The notes under the pieces: generated by a model | Seen by the model: only the letters and a program-made list of their open reading frames with translations | Database searches by the model: none | Told to the model about the DNA's origin: nothing | Part shown: one piece after another, positions 36,001 through 47,960 of the stretch | Position numbering within the stretch: the first letter of the stretch is position 1 | Layout: each line of letters begins with the position of its first letter | Assembly (NCBI GenBank): GCA_947579665.1 | Contig: OX388345.1 | Span: 58,457,454 to 58,521,453 of the forward strand | Reading direction: 5' to 3' | DNA length: 64,000 nt | DNA from: Sympetrum striolatum | Lineage: Eukaryota > Arthropoda > Insecta > Odonata > Libellulidae | Translations under genes and position numbers: made by a program

Positions 36001-39000
36001 GTTCAGGTTCAAAAATTTCCCTTTAGATTGGGGAGAAAGGATCAATAGAAGGAGGAATTGAGTTCATCAGAGAAGGAAGACGAAATAAAATAGAGCGCGT
36101 GATAAGTGAAAGTCTATAGTGAGTGAGTGAGTAGTATAGTGAAGTAAAGATGTCAAACGGGTAGATTTGTTTGGAACACGATAATTGATAAGTGAAGTTA
36201 AGGGAAGGAAGCCAGAAAGGGAGTTCAGCAGTGAATGTAAGAAGGATAAATCACGTTTTGTTCTAGTGACAGAAGAAGATTCCAAGGAATGTGAAGATAA
36301 GATAGAATATTATGAGTTTTGACGGAAGGAAGGAACTATGACTTCTACAATTCTGAGAAAAAAGTTAGTAATTCTGTCTAATGAGGAAAGATGAGTTGAG
36401 AAAGGACATAGACAAGATGGGGGAGCAGTAATAGTATCTAATACAAATATTCTTGAAAGTACATATCCAATCTTAGACTTATAAGTTTAGTGTGAGAAAC
36501 CTGAGATATCGTTCAAATGCAAAACGTTTTATGGCTCCACAAAAAGGATTTATGGAAGGAATGTGATTTAAGTACCTCAAAACAGTTTTTAGAGATCATA
36601 AAGACGTAAAGGACTACCCAGACGGAGTATATCCTCAGCTCGTTGAAAAGCAATGAAAGACAAAATTTATGAACAATTCATCCCTGTACAAGGAGTGTCG
36701 TATATCATAACCATGCGATTATGGTACGATATGCGAGGGTAAAGCGATAGGGCCGTATCTCTCTTGAAGAGAAGGAAAGTGTCCACAGCTCCTTAAATAG
36801 TGCAGCTATCGTCAATGGATCTGCATAAATCACTACGTATTTATGAAGATCAGTATTTAAAAATCGTTGTCGGTCTATGAGATTAACTCGTGAATGATTC
36901 GGTGTCATGATTTAGCGCATGTGATAGATTTAAATATTTATAAATATACGTAAAAACTCCTTCGTTAACCTATACGGAGGGATTTTCAGTACTTATTCAG
37001 AATTATCTGCATCAACTTTAGATGTAATCTTAGTTTACTGTTACCGTAGTCTGTAGCGTCGTAAGATCGTTCCTATGAATGTAGATATTACCATAGCAAA
37101 TGACAGCTGCGAGCATTGTGATATACGCGGATGTCTGATCACTATTTATGTACGCACGTGCTAAAGTGTGTATCACAGTAAATTGCTATTGCCCAGAAAA
37201 CTCCACTCGTTCTTCTCGACCAGCCCTCAAGATTATTCTAGCATCCTATTTCTGGACTTTCATGGTATTTATTACTGCCATACTCGTGCATCAATAATCA
37301 GAATTAATTACAAAGACTTATAAAATGCCGTAAATATCAAGATAGAGAAACTCAAAATGGAGAGCTGAAGTGCGAATATACGTGTAGCTGCATATTAGAT
37401 GTATTCTAAATATAATTTTGTTCAACTTCCTCTAAAAATATCACACGCACTTATTTTTTACACAATATTATAAATTAATATAAATATGCTTATATTTCAC
37501 CGACAATGTTAATAATACTCTTAATTCGGTCATAGCATCAAATATGCCAAAGGTTTGCGGTCAGTATTTCGAAGACGGTGTTTTTAATTGACATTAGTTC
37601 TCAAAATGGTGACCATTTTATGGGAATTTCTATTTTAACAGCTAATGAAAGACTGTGATTATAAATAGCACATGAAATATTTATATTCTTGCATTTCCAT
37701 CGGTTCTCTTGAGACAACGTGAGCCATGTGGATAAGAAGAGGAATTTGATTAGATTATAGAATTCTCATCAATGCCATTAAAATTGACTATTTTTGTTAG
37801 ATTTTATCCCTAAAAATTTCTTGACCAGAAGCTGAAAATGTCAGCTAATAAAAAACTTCCTTAACAGTAGTTCAAAACAGGGGTTGAAAAGCCAGAGTTA
37901 TTAGAGAGATGAAAATGACTATTTCGACGCATTCTTCCAAATAATTAGTATTTCGATGCATTAGTGGAGTGGAGGCCTCAAAGTTCTTCAAGTGCCAGTT
38001 TAAAAACTTAATCATGACATAAAAGAAACAGACTTGCACGCATCTTATATATTTTCAAAGCTTTAACATAAGGTAAAAAATGTAAGGATTTGATTCCTGC
38101 TCGAACTTACCATGGTTTTCTTTATAGTTGGAAGGTGAAGAAGGTATTTTTATCTTCCTTTCTAGGTTCTAAAATCCGAACTTTCTTTCACGGGAGTTTT
38201 CTCCCAGTAACCCTCATCATTTTGCTTGCATAAGAGTCTTCGAGATTTCTTCATTCAACGAGTGTTCTAACTCTGTTAGGGGCATTAGCTCAATTGTGTC
38301 GGCGTTGCTAATTGGGATGCGCCGCTAATAACTTCATCGGAACAAGTTTGACTCTCTTTGGCCCTAAAACAATTCTGAAAGAGAAATATCCCTGGTATCT
38401 TGTAGAAGAGAAGACAATTAAATTAAGGAGCAGGTGTTTATGTCAACGCTTTTTACTGAAAATAATAATAACGAATTTGTTTAGAATTACACCTCATTAT
38501 AATCTTTTTAGAATTAAAATCGATGTATTTTATATATGAACATACTTCTGTATTCAGCATGGAAATCGCTATCGATATATCCACCCTACATTGCTATTAA
38601 CAAAATTCATTGAAAAGTGGCTACTTACATAAAGCACATGATTTTATAACATTTTAAAATTTAAAGTTAAACGTTTTTAATATAAACCAAGTAATAAATT
38701 AAATTTAGTGTAGAATATAATTAACTGCAAAATCTATTCTCCTTTCTACTTTCTCTTTCTGAGTTCCTTCGAGAACAACTCGCCTATCTGATACATTCTC
38801 TCTAAGCACTCCTCGTCTATCAACTGTAAAACGATCACTCTTTTTCCGTATTCCTTCGATTTTCAACTCCCTTTCTTCCAACGTTCATTACGATCCTTTT
38901 TTCTCTCCTCTTAAATCCATCCAAAATATGGTTGCAAGAGATTGACTTTTTATAATTTTACTCATTATTTAAATTAATTTTATGTTGTTGATTTGTTGTT

Positions 39001-39115
39001 TTATTTTGTTCTCACTGATTGTTGGTTTTTCTTTCCTTCTTGTTATTTCGTCAACTGTAATTGGCCTCGTGCTGTTTATTGATACTTACAAATAAATAAA
39101 TAAAATCGGAAAAGT
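33069..39115. other. Gene-poor AT-rich tract
   Basis: About 6 kb without a supported gene. Low-complexity TTTATTTATTTA lies near 35818-35832 and GTGAGTGAGTGAGTAG near 36121. The stretch 35.8-36.95 kb has a composition unlike its flanks and could be an old non-coding repeat, but no ends were found. Confidence 0.4.
35701..35730. repeat. Perfect 12-bp hairpin, 6-nt loop
   Basis: GAAGATTCATAT (35701-35712) and its exact complement (35719-35730) flank ACATCG. No neighbouring gene explains it. Confidence 0.8.
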
Positions 39116-39241
39116 AGTAACTTCCACGAAAATGTTTTTTCCAAAAGTCTAATAGTTTTGTCTAAATTTTAGACATCATTAAGCATTTAATCTTAGACGA
39201 AACTAGTCTCCTTTTGGAAAAATATATCTGAGGAAGTTACT
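39116..39241. mobile_element. 126-bp fold-back element (MITE-like)
   Basis: The left arm starts AGTAACTTCC and carries TTTTTTCCAAAAG. The right arm, reverse-complemented, starts AGTAACTTCC and carries TTTTTCCAAAAG. The arms align imperfectly over about 55 bp, leaving almost no loop. No clear target duplication was seen. Confidence 0.65.
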
Positions 39242-39467
39242 AAGTGTTTGATTTTTTATTTAGTATGACTCCGTTCTACAAACTTGAGCTTGAGCATATT
39301 AGATTTATATTTATTAATCAAATAAATGTGAGCCCTTTCTTGAAATGTTTCGATATATAATCAAGATGATACTTCAGGTAGGAAGTTTCACAGGTTCTCT
39401 TCGCTACTTTTCTTAGTGGATGATTTCTTGAAATGGGATGTTTTTACTATATGTAGATTGTCTCACC

Positions 39468-39810
39468 ATCAGATCTTAATGTTCTTTCTCTACGTAATGG
39501 GTATGCTTCAGTAATATTGTTTTTACGTAACCTGCAATTTGCATTTTTCCGCCGATCTTGGAATCTAGAGAAATGCCTTTTAAACCTACTTCTCGTGTTA
39601 TAACTCGTTCTGAGTGAAAACTTTCGCAGTTGTGATGGAAACAATCAGATCTTAATGTTTTTTCTCTAAGGAAGATTATTTTTTCGTATTGTAGAATGTA
39701 CGTAACCTATAATTTGCATTTTTCTGCTCATACTTGCATCTAGAGAAATGCTTTTTAAACGTACATCTCGCATTATAACTCGTTTGGAGTGAACACTTTC
39801 GCAATTTTTT
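39468..39810. repeat. Tandem duplication, period 176 bp
   Basis: ATCAGATCTTAATGTT starts both copies (39468 and 39644). Both continue through ATTTGCATTTTTC, CTAGAGAAATG, TATAACTCGTT and GTGAA-ACTTTCGCA in the same order, with scattered substitutions and small indels. The divergence suggests an old duplication; it is non-coding. Confidence 0.8.
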
Positions 39811-39879
39811 GTTCGCAACCCAACAGTCCTGCCACACAATTTCCCTCTTCACTCCTCTATCTTCTATTCCAAGCCTACT

Positions 39880-41050
39880 AATGACAAATCATCGTCCCTT
39901 CAAGGAAATCAGACATACGCCACGAAATCGGGGAACCGGAAAGGAAAATCGGCCGTCTGAAGCAGGAATAACTTAATTGGCGTGCGCGGTCAATTTCCCC
40001 GAGACGTCGCTTAGCTCGAAAGAGAATGCGTCAACGGAAAAAAAGACGAGCCCTGGGGCGATTTTTCATTCCTCCCTTTCACCGATCATCTCGCCATTAA
40101 TATGCTAATCGCATCGAATGAGTTACGCTGATTTCCAAGCGTTAAATGCAAAGAGACGATTCCCCAAACGCCTGGGATTCTACACTCGCGTTTTCTCTTT
40201 CGTGGAAAACGATAACTTTTCCCATCTCCCGACAGACGGCACCAATCGTTCGGCGGTTAATGGCGTAATTACGCCGATGAAATAAGTCCGCAACGACCCT
40301 CCTCGATGGACAATTCATCATTATTTGGTTGCAAGGGGTAGAAACATTCGAAGATAAAACATTTTATTCCTTCTCCGAGCCGACTCGAGACCTTTACGAC
40401 GATAATTTCCGAGTCCACCTTAATTTGACCTCTCGGTATTTTGGACGGGGTCTCAAGAGGTCAGAACCATTCTACTGGCCCTATGGACCTCATCCTATCC
40501 CACGTCCCGCTCTTCTGTTCTACCTTCCCATCGCCAACCTTCCCCTCCGATGCGGCCAATAATTACAGGCCGTAAAGTACTCCCCACCTCGCCGCTCCAT
40601 CCTAACCACCCACTCTTTAAAGCCAACCCATCCTTTAGATCATGCTTTGATTCCGAATCGTCGAGACTGATGGTTAATAAGGTTTCCGAGCTCTTAAAGG
40701 TTGCTTCGGAAGTGAGGAGGGTCTGAAAAAATCACCAAGCCTCCGCATGCCGGCGTTGTTTTCAGAGCATTTACTGTTCTTTTTACTCCCAGAGATCATT
40801 CTTGCGTAGTTTAAGGGCCACCCGTTTGTACGTCTATTGCTGAAATGGAAATAACTGAATAATGACGCAATATGTAACTTCCAAAATGAATGCTCTTATG
40901 CCGTCTCGAACGTTTATGGTAATTTTTGTTAATTGAGGGCTACTTCATTATAAAAACAAGCGGCACCCTGAGTGCGCCTAATGGCGTTATTTTGCAACCG
41001 CCTGAACGATAAACAATATGCCGCCGAAATTATTACGAAAGACGTGTTTT
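39880..41050. promoter_or_regulatory. Candidate regulatory island with homeodomain-type sites
   Basis: GC content and sequence complexity rise relative to neighbours, without coding signs. It contains an octamer-like ATGCTAAT (40102-40109) and a perfect 14-bp palindrome GGCGTAATTACGCC (40262-40275) centred on the homeodomain core TAATTA. The open frame at 40329-40562 has no domain. Similar islands occur at about 42.66-43.1 kb and 44.4-44.6 kb, all upstream of the plus-strand SH3 gene. Enhancer function is inferred. Confidence 0.35.
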
Positions 41051-41372
41051 TAGTATATATGTTGTGTAAACATATATGTATGTGTATGTATCATATATAT
41101 ATATATCCCGTAGTAGGAAGTTAATTATAAAGACGTAATTTATTTTTCGGCATGCCCATGCAGGATATAATCATTTTCTGTTTGGAAATTAATTTCATAT
41201 ACGAATCACCGACAACGACCGAAGGACTGGTTTGGTGATAGATTCTCTAATTCCTCCTTTTCTAGTCGAGATTCATTGGTGGCATAGATTTTATGAATAT
41301 GCATTGATTTGATTAATGTAAATTTGTTAAATACTTTTCATCCTCTTCTCCTTGTATGATAATTTTCTTAAC

Positions 41373-41941
41373 CTTTCAGCAGCGGCGCCTATTTTCATAA
41401 CACGAGCAGTCGCGCGTTGAATTCCATAAAGCAGATCGTTTTTCGGCCAAAATTGTAAAATTAATTGAACTATTTATTATTTCTGAGTGCTAAACTTTAG
41501 GTAATAATATAATTTAAGAAGTAAACAAGTTTTAGTAAATAATATTATTATTCACCTTTATTTATTTACATGCGTTCAGAGAGTACCTAAAAAGCTAGAT
41601 GCCTTGTAATTCCGAAATTGAAATGAGTCTAATAAAGTTTAAGGCAAAATAAGTTAAAAACTCCATGTAAAATTTATAATATGCAAAAATAGAGTTCACC
41701 AAGGAAAACTTACCCAAACGGTCGCGCGTTGTATGTGTTACAACAGTCGTCACTTCACAGATTTACTCGCTTTCGCAGTCGGTTTAATATTAAAAAGAAG
41801 CATTTCACGACTTTAAAATTTAATGGTAAGTGCGATAAAGTAATAGACCCGGGCATGAGGTTCAAGGGACCACCCAGGTAGAAACGGGACCCGAAAAACC
41901 GTCTGTGTTGTACAGATTACAAGAGTGCGACTGACGGAGGG
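41373..41941. mobile_element. piggyBac-type MITE candidate, 569 bp, TTAA flanks
   Basis: TTAA lies immediately outside both ends (41369-41372 and 41942-41945). The left end starts CCTTTCAGCAGC; the right end reverse-complemented starts CCCTCCGTCAGTCG, sharing the CCxTxC-xxCAG pattern. Internally GTCGCGCGTTG occurs twice, and similar TGTTGTA / TTACAA-AG motifs recur near the right side, reminiscent of subterminal repeats. There is no transposase. Confidence 0.5.
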
Positions 41942-41945
41942 TTAA

Positions 41946-44900
41946 CCTAATAATAGTACGATATTTTGTTCATATTGGCTGATTCAATGAGAGAGTCGAA
42001 TATTGCGATCCCTAAATCCTTGCGTTCACTGAAAACATGAAATTCAGTCACATCGCAATTTTTATATCCTTACCATCTAAATTTTGCTATCCAACGATTC
42101 TTTTCATTTTTCTTTGGACGGGAAATTAATCTACGAAGAATGTGATATTGCTTATGACCTTCGTGAATCTCTGGTTCAGTACATATCACAGATATTAATA
42201 AATTCAATTAGAAATATTAATAGCCACACTTTTCCGTTGCACTAAGTGTTTCATTGCTATGAATTTCCACTAAATTTAGGCTTACAGCTAAAGGTCGCCT
42301 TTGCGATATTTTTATAAATATGACTGGTACTCTAGGTATGCACAAATTCTAGAATCTCCTCATCATGGGAAGGTATTTTGCTAGAATTTATATCTAAAAT
42401 ATTTTATTTTCATAAACAGAATAACAGTTTCAAAATCTCTCGACTCGGGCTTGTTGAACACGATGTACAGAAAATATGCCTACGATAGTGTAATGCCTGC
42501 GCTCATCAACTCCTCCAGTTACTAATTTCTTGAATAAATCTGAAAATGGCAGTAAAATGTTTAATCGTCAGCGTTCATAATAGTGGAATAGTAACAATTT
42601 TATTTAAACCACTCTCAAACAGTCGTCTCTCTTTACCAACATTTTTCTCTTCTCTAGAGTGAGCATCAATTTCCCATCTTATAATGGAGATTGAAAAATT
42701 TTAGCTCCAGTACCGACAGCCGTATAAATTATATAGCCAATGACGACGGCAGTCTTGTAAGCATTCGACACATTGACGGAAAAAAGCGCCCCTCCGATGA
42801 ATTGCAGGGCAATTCCTCGTTCGCTTGTTTCCATCTTGGAAGGAAACGCATTTTTTCCGAGGCTGCGTGCAGCTACTCACATTTTTATCGCTCGCTGGAT
42901 TCGATTCGAGCCCATGGCATTCAGACGCTGCCTCGGAACGATTTTTCACCCGGGTTAACGGCCACTCCGATGCTTATCCACTTGTCGGATTTTTGTAGGA
43001 AGTTACAAACGCCGATAAATCTGCGGCTGTAAAGGCGGGAATGCATTACGGCGATGAAGAGTTTATCATCTGCTTTTATTTTTCGGAGCGCACCGTGGTT
43101 AAGTTGGCATGATCTTCACTACTACCATAGTCTACGAGCTTTCTATGTATTTCTTGAAAATTTCAAGGTAGGGCTGATAAATAAATAGTATTCGCAACAG
43201 ATTGGATATTTGCGAAAAGTCTTTCCTGGGGAAAGTTTTGATAATTTAATATAAAATCTGTTATATAAAACTTTTCCTGTGGAAACAAAAATATTTCGGA
43301 CTTATTTCTGTGGGACTTATAGACTTTATTCACCATGAATAATATAAAAAGATTCCACGAAGTGAAGAGGTAATCCATTAAATATAAACTCAATGACACC
43401 CGGATTTACTTGGTAGAATTTATATTTAATTAAATTTTTTTTATTATATATTTTATATTTATTAATAATGGTTTTCATTTAATATCGATAATAATTTAAA
43501 ATTAAATTATTTACTATATTTAATAAAAACACTTACTTTTCCAAAAGTTTATAATTATATATTATATCTATACATATTGTATCTATATTATTATATCTAT
43601 ACCTATACCTATTTTATATATTTTTATCTTACTTGTGAAGAATAAAAATAATTTTCATCAGAAATGTACTGAAGAGCGCGGTAGGATCCGTGGAAGTGTT
43701 AAAAGAAAATTTAAATGGCAAACCACAAAAAAAGTAAGTTGAACTAATAAAAGTAAGAGGTATACACTGGAAAATCTGGCAAATAGTAAAATATCAGTTG
43801 CTATAGTAGACATGAAATAAAAGGCTTATAAACAAAAATGAATTAAAAATTGTAATAAAAGTAAATTAATGTTATTAAATAAATTCTACAGTATATTACA
43901 CTGTTGGAAATTTTAAATATGAAGAAATAATACAATAAAAACTTTAGAAAATATAAAAAATATAGAGGATGATGGTTTATTGTAAATAAATTATAATCAT
44001 CGAAGTAGTGTGATTAAAAGAAAAACGTAACTGTAATGTTTAATTTCTGTCTCACTGAGCATGAATTCAGGTAAAGATTGTTATTTTTCTATACTGTTAT
44101 TTGCACTCTAAAAAATTCTTTACATGTCACCTCAAAGTATATTCCGTCCGAACTTCTTAAGCATAGAAGAAATTCTCGTCGTTATCTAACTGTAGCTCAT
44201 ACACACATTTCGGAAAATAAAAAGAAGAAAAATATTTTGAAGAATGCAATTCTGAAGATTCCTAGTTGTGAAGCGAAGTCCTAAATGGTCAAATATCTTA
44301 CACCGTAGGAAACCCTTCCATAGTCAAGGAGTTTTCACACAGAAGAATGTTTAAATGTTTCCTAATCATTTGTAGGGAAGAGATCGTTTTCTACGAACCC
44401 ACAATTACGTTCGAGGATAAAAGGGAAAAGAACATCTTCCACCAGTTCGATAATAATGCGTTTGAAATGTGCCGGTAATAGCGCGGTTCTAACGCCGTTT
44501 GATCGACACGTTAATTCAGCGCGTCATTACGTGGTTATATCGACATCGAACCGATGGGATGATCGTAATCGTTTCTAGCAATTTATGATGATGATGATGA
44601 GTAGCATTTTACGACAATTCTGTGTCGTGTTTCGGGTTATGACTCACAATGATAAATCATACGCAATTGCGGTGATGTCGATGGCTTATCCAAGGTGGGA
44701 CCAACGGATATGCAATTCAGAGTTTTATGAAATTACTATAAATCTTTGCGCGGACTGACAAATTGGGCAAATACCTGCTATGATTACGTTCGTCTCCTTT
44801 TGAAGAATTCTCTCTTTCATGAGACAAGAAAAATAAGATGAATAATTAAGTCCTTTTGACGTTTAAGGAACTGTTTATCAGCCAAAATTGATCATAAAGC

Positions 44901-45779
44901 ACGTGGAATTTATGTAATTCTCAACATGACGTTTGTCTCAAATATTGAATGAGTCTAATTTCTATTGACCCACTATTTATATTTAGGGGCGCTATGGTAT
45001 CAGCTAACGTGACACTATGGCCGGTCATGGAGTCGAGAATGAAGAATTGGACAGAAGTTCCACACTTGGATATTTTAATTACCTCATAAAAGGCTCCTTT
45101 TTAACTTTTCCCGTAATCACTTATTTAACACAAGTTCCATTTGAGATCTAATTCTCAACCGCATGCATACAAAATCTTATACACTCATCATATTGAGACA
45201 CCTTTTTCGCAGTCTTCCGCGTTCTTCCATTTTACGCTAATTCTTCGTCAAAGAAGAAACCAAAGAATACATTAAGAGCTTTTAACCAAAGAATACGTTA
45301 AGTAGCTATTCATGAGTAGATTCTACAAAAGATTCTAAGTCAAAGGACTAGCAGAAAAAGTTGCGATATAACCGTGGGCAGATGAAGACAGGAAGGAAGA
45401 CTGAGAACACCTGGACGTGCAGTATCGAAGAATGTGAGTAAAATAGAACTTGATCGTCATTATTAGCCATTGGGGAATGAAAGATAATCGGCATTATGAT
45501 ATCACATACATAAATACTTAATAATCTAAAAGTTGGTTTCACTTTCGCTCCCAACTTTCGCACCCTTTCTGGGTGAGCATGCCAATCGCGAATATACGCA
45601 ATATTACTCACAGCAGTCCTCCAACCCTCTGTTTTTGCATACTTATTTCGCTTCAGGCAGTAACACATATCTCGTCTCTTTTACTATTCCTCAAATTGCG
45701 AAGAATCTCATTCAACGCCTTAAAACAGTGTTTTCATTATTTTATCTTTCCATTTCTGATAATTTTTTCTTCATCGTCA
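41946..45779. other. Intergenic; GC-richer islands at ~42.66-43.1 and ~44.4-44.6 kb
   Basis: No gene is supported. Overlapping short frames at 42691-43032 on both strands reflect higher GC rather than coding. 43.4-44.0 kb is extremely AT-rich. A short ATG-trinucleotide run lies near 44586. Confidence 0.4.
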
Positions 45780-46030
45780 TCATGAGTAGTCTGCTCGCGC
45801 AGGTCCTAGGTGTTGTTTCTCTTATTTTCCCTATCCTCCTCTATTCTCTTCATCCCAGTGTATCCTTCCTCATTCTTTAAGCAATCTATGAATTTCACTC
45901 TTCTCCATCCTCTCTTCACTTTACCCTCCACCGTGCCTTCCAGCATATCCTTAAGTAAGCAGTTCCTTCTCATTGCATGGTTTCCAAAATATTGCCTAAG
46001 ACAAACAAAGACTTCCATATTGACCAAAAC
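45780..46030 (-). pseudogene. LINE reverse transcriptase C-terminal fragment
   Basis: The minus frame 45806-46027 reads YFGNHAMRRNCLLKDMLEG, then KRGWRRVKFIDCLKNEEGY and MKRIEEDRENKR. This matches the conserved tail found after the RT of RTE-like LINEs (LLxDVLEG-V-G-RGR-R--LID). The preceding domains are missing. Overlapping plus-strand frames are shadows. Confidence 0.65.
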
Positions 46031-47599
46031 GCATTTAATTTCACACTAAGCCATCTCATAGTTAAAGTATTTATGTTTTACGTTAACTCTATGCCTAATT
46101 TATTGTTATCGAACGTTTTTTCTAACAGAAAGTGAATTTAAACGAAAAATCATTTACAGAATTAAAAGCGGTAATCACCTATAAGTAAGATGTTTAATTA
46201 ACAATATCAGAAAAGGTTATTACGGCACTAGAATATTCCTATGACTAGCGTAAGCAATCCAAAATAAATACTAACAAACCAAACACAAATAATGAAACGA
46301 TCCAACATGAATGCAGCAAACCAAACACGAATACAGCAATAATTTCCTTCTGAAGAGCGAACCAGAGTTGAGGGCCTCCGATAAATCGTTCCCCCGCGTT
46401 CGTGGTTAAGAGCGCTCATCGAATGCATACAAGAAGCGTTTTTCGAGCTCATCATTCCCACGACAGAAACCGATTCAGCGATCCTGCGGTTTTAAAGCGA
46501 TAACGCAAGAGTCTCTGCTACCGGTGATCACCCAGCAATTTATGCTTTTTTCCAACCAAACCAACCTCGATTCCCATGCTTCAACCATCTCCACTTACTT
46601 CCCGCTTCACCCTGACCTTTCCTTTCCAATCGACTTCCACCCACTCCGTAGCACGCAATCAAATACATCTCCCGATACATTCCCTCCCCTAATCACACGG
46701 CTACACCCTCACGATCCCAAAACTGCACCCTTTTCATTTCCCCTTCGAAAAGGAAACTTCTATTAATTAGGGTTGCCATCCTCGGCCCGATTTTTTCCGC
46801 TCCAACTGTTGGAGATCCCAGAGACTTTCCCAGACGCCGCAAGTCGATGGTGAAGGCAGAACAATGGCCTGCAAAATAGAGTTTCCTGTGAAGTAGCCTT
46901 TCCTAGTAAAGCGATTCATCCGATAACGAGAAAGTTCAGCGAAGTTTTCGGCTGTGGAAAACTTTTTCCCATGTTTTCAGTTTCGGTTAACTCATATGGT
47001 TTCGGATAACAAATGGTTGCTTGTCCTTGCAGCCATGCGAAATAATTTCTAAGATAAACTAAGAAAATAGACGCATCCATTTTACCTTGCTTATTAAACG
47101 GTGAGATAATGTTAGCAGTGTTTATGCTTATGATTTTGGAACCTATAGCAACAGCAGAAAAGAGAATCTTGTTTGAAAATGATTCGGGTTATAAAAGGGT
47201 TTCTCGAACATATTATCTTCGTTGATTCTAAAATTATTTAATATTTTTCCCTGATTAGAATTATCTGAAATAATTTTTCATCGTCATGTCGAACTTCTGG
47301 AGCATATATTTTACTACTACAATAACAAGTGAAAGATATATAGGTTATGTTTATTTAAATAAAAATGAATAAATCATCATTTAGTTTCATATAACTGACT
47401 TTATTGGTATCGCATAACATTTCAAAACTATTCGATGTTTCATTTTCTTTTTCTATCCTTTTAATAACAGTTGTATTTTTAAAGTTCAATGAATTTATTT
47501 TGTAACGCATAAATTAGAAATTTTTATCATCTCTATATAATATTAACAGAAACTCAAAGGGATCTTAAAACTAGACTTTGTATTTCCTCTTGAGCCCTA
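46031..47599. other. Intergenic, no gene seen
   Basis: Short frames only; 46.5-46.75 kb is C-rich (Pro/Ser/His-rich when translated) with no domain. Confidence 0.35.
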
Positions 47600-47960
47600 T
47601 ATGGTGTCGCATAATGGTGTATGACATTTAATGATGACTTTATAATTTATAGGGAAATTAATGGTGAAGCTCATACTAGAATATTGTGGAGGGACATCGA
47701 AGCAGTTGAGGAGTGGTCAACGGAAAATGGAATAGAAATAAATGAAAAAAGAGCAAACACACTACATTCACGAGTGATATTTAGGAATTTTAAATGTAAT
47801 AATTCAAGTGTGAAAGGGTAGATTAAAAATTTTTGGGGCTTCCAAATGACTTCTGTCTAAATGTAGTAAATAATAATACTAACCCGGAGGATTTAAGAGC
47901 CATTGCACTACGTTGCCGGTCAATATCTATGGAGCAAGACATAGTATCCTTATTCAAAGT
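47600..47960 (+). pseudogene. Decayed LINE reverse transcriptase fragment
   Basis: The frame 47621-47821 reads FNDDFIIYREING, then ILWRDIEAVEEWSTENGIEIN. This resembles the FADDxVIYREI...EWxxxxGMxIN stretch around the RT catalytic box, with FADD altered to FNDD. Flanking RT parts are not recognisable. Confidence 0.5.

Noticed and set aside
42691..43032. Overlapping frames on both strands suggesting a small gene
   Set aside because: Explained by locally raised GC; no conserved motif, and equally open on both strands.
45533..45880. 115-codon plus-strand frame
   Set aside because: Partly antisense to the LINE RT tail fragment on the minus strand.
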